Positions 12,758 through 13,010 of a stretch of 13,010 nt of DNA are shown here, one piece after another; position 1 is the first letter of the stretch; every line of letters starts with the position of its first letter. The position numbers and the translations under genes were made by a program. The notes under the pieces were generated by a model. That model saw only the letters and a program-made list of their open reading frames with translations. It ran no database searches and was not told the origin of the DNA. Origin of the DNA: Collinsella sp. (GTDB taxonomy: Bacteria > Actinomycetota > Coriobacteriia > Coriobacteriales > Coriobacteriaceae); NCBI GenBank assembly GCA_031295725.1, contig JAUMNV010000195.1, positions 1 to 13,010 on the forward strand, written 5' to 3'.

Positions 12758-13010
12758 TTAGTAGTCGAACTGGTGATAGTAGCGGCGATAGTTAAGGTTG
12801 TGCTTGGTGACCGTCTCGTAGTAAGCGGCAAGGCGATCGGTGATCAGCGAGGAGAGGATCCACGGAGACACGATGACGCGGAACTCGTCGTCAAGGCCGG
12901 GGATCGCGAACTCGGCGGTGTCGATGACGTTGATGTCGGTGTCGCCGGTCACGCCGCGGTTGAGGAAGGCGCGGACGCGCTCGTCGAGCTTGCGGTTCTC
13001 GTCCTCGCCC
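12758..13010 (-). CDS. C-terminus of a probable SIS-domain sugar-phosphate protein (partial)
   Basis: The frame is open from the right edge (13010) to the TAA at 12760-12758, giving 83 C-terminal residues; the start lies outside. The segment VIVSPWILSSLITDRLAAYY followed by the ending NYRRYYHQFDY resembles the C-terminal helix and RRYY tail of SIS-domain proteins such as FrlB-type fructoselysine/glucoselysine-6-phosphate deglycases. An apparent GTG start at 12952 is inside the open frame and is not needed. With an FrlC-like gene directly downstream, a role in breaking down Amadori compounds or a related phosphosugar is plausible. The assignment rests on a short tail and context. Confidence 0.5.
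   Translation of the reverse strand, partial: GEDENRKLDERVRAFLNRGVTGDTDINVIDTAEFAIPGLDDEFRVIVSPWILSSLITDRLAAYYETVTKHNLNYRRYYHQFDY

Overview
The window is G+C-rich, tightly packed bacterial DNA. Gene content and style (two-domain MazG beside a probable enolase start, short-form HisG with HisZ, hairpin-rich intergenic gaps) suggest a gut actinobacterium of the Coriobacteriia, close to Collinsella. That assignment comes from memory of such genomes and no search was run. Nearly all genes lie on the minus strand, so transcription runs right to left.

Left part (1-2177, minus): a LarC C-terminal-domain protein, a YfcE-type phosphodiesterase and MazG form a likely transcription unit. It ends in a good intrinsic terminator (156-201). 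Beyond that is a leader with a 10-bp direct repeat, then the first codons of a probable enolase that runs off the left edge.

Centre (2479-11521): a complete histidine pathway. In transcription order the minus-strand operon is hisZ-hisG (one fused reading frame), hisD, hisC, hisB, hisH, hisA, hisF, hisI, hisE. HisB is only the imidazoleglycerol-phosphate dehydratase, so a separate histidinol-phosphatase is needed. A PHP-family enzyme (2479-3390) is encoded convergently on the plus strand and abuts hisE. Together these genes cover every step from PRPP+ATP to histidine. The HisZ-HisG fusion is the most unusual protein feature.

Right part (11848-13010, minus): a FrlC-like sugar epimerase/isomerase (TIM barrel) lies downstream of the C-terminus of a probable SIS-domain protein. 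Together they suggest an Amadori-compound (fructoselysine-type) or related sugar-phosphate pathway.

The gaps between genes carry an unusual amount of inverted-repeat DNA: a 59-bp hairpin upstream of the PHP gene, two hairpins with a 13-nt loop starting GGGGAC (PHP/hisE and hisB/hisH gaps), a 95-bp hairpin between hisF and hisI, and a 62-bp-period array of five alternating 17-bp motifs upstream of the his operon. This dispersed repeat layer is the best candidate here for something poorly described. I see no RNA genes, CRISPR arrays, intact transposases or phage genes.
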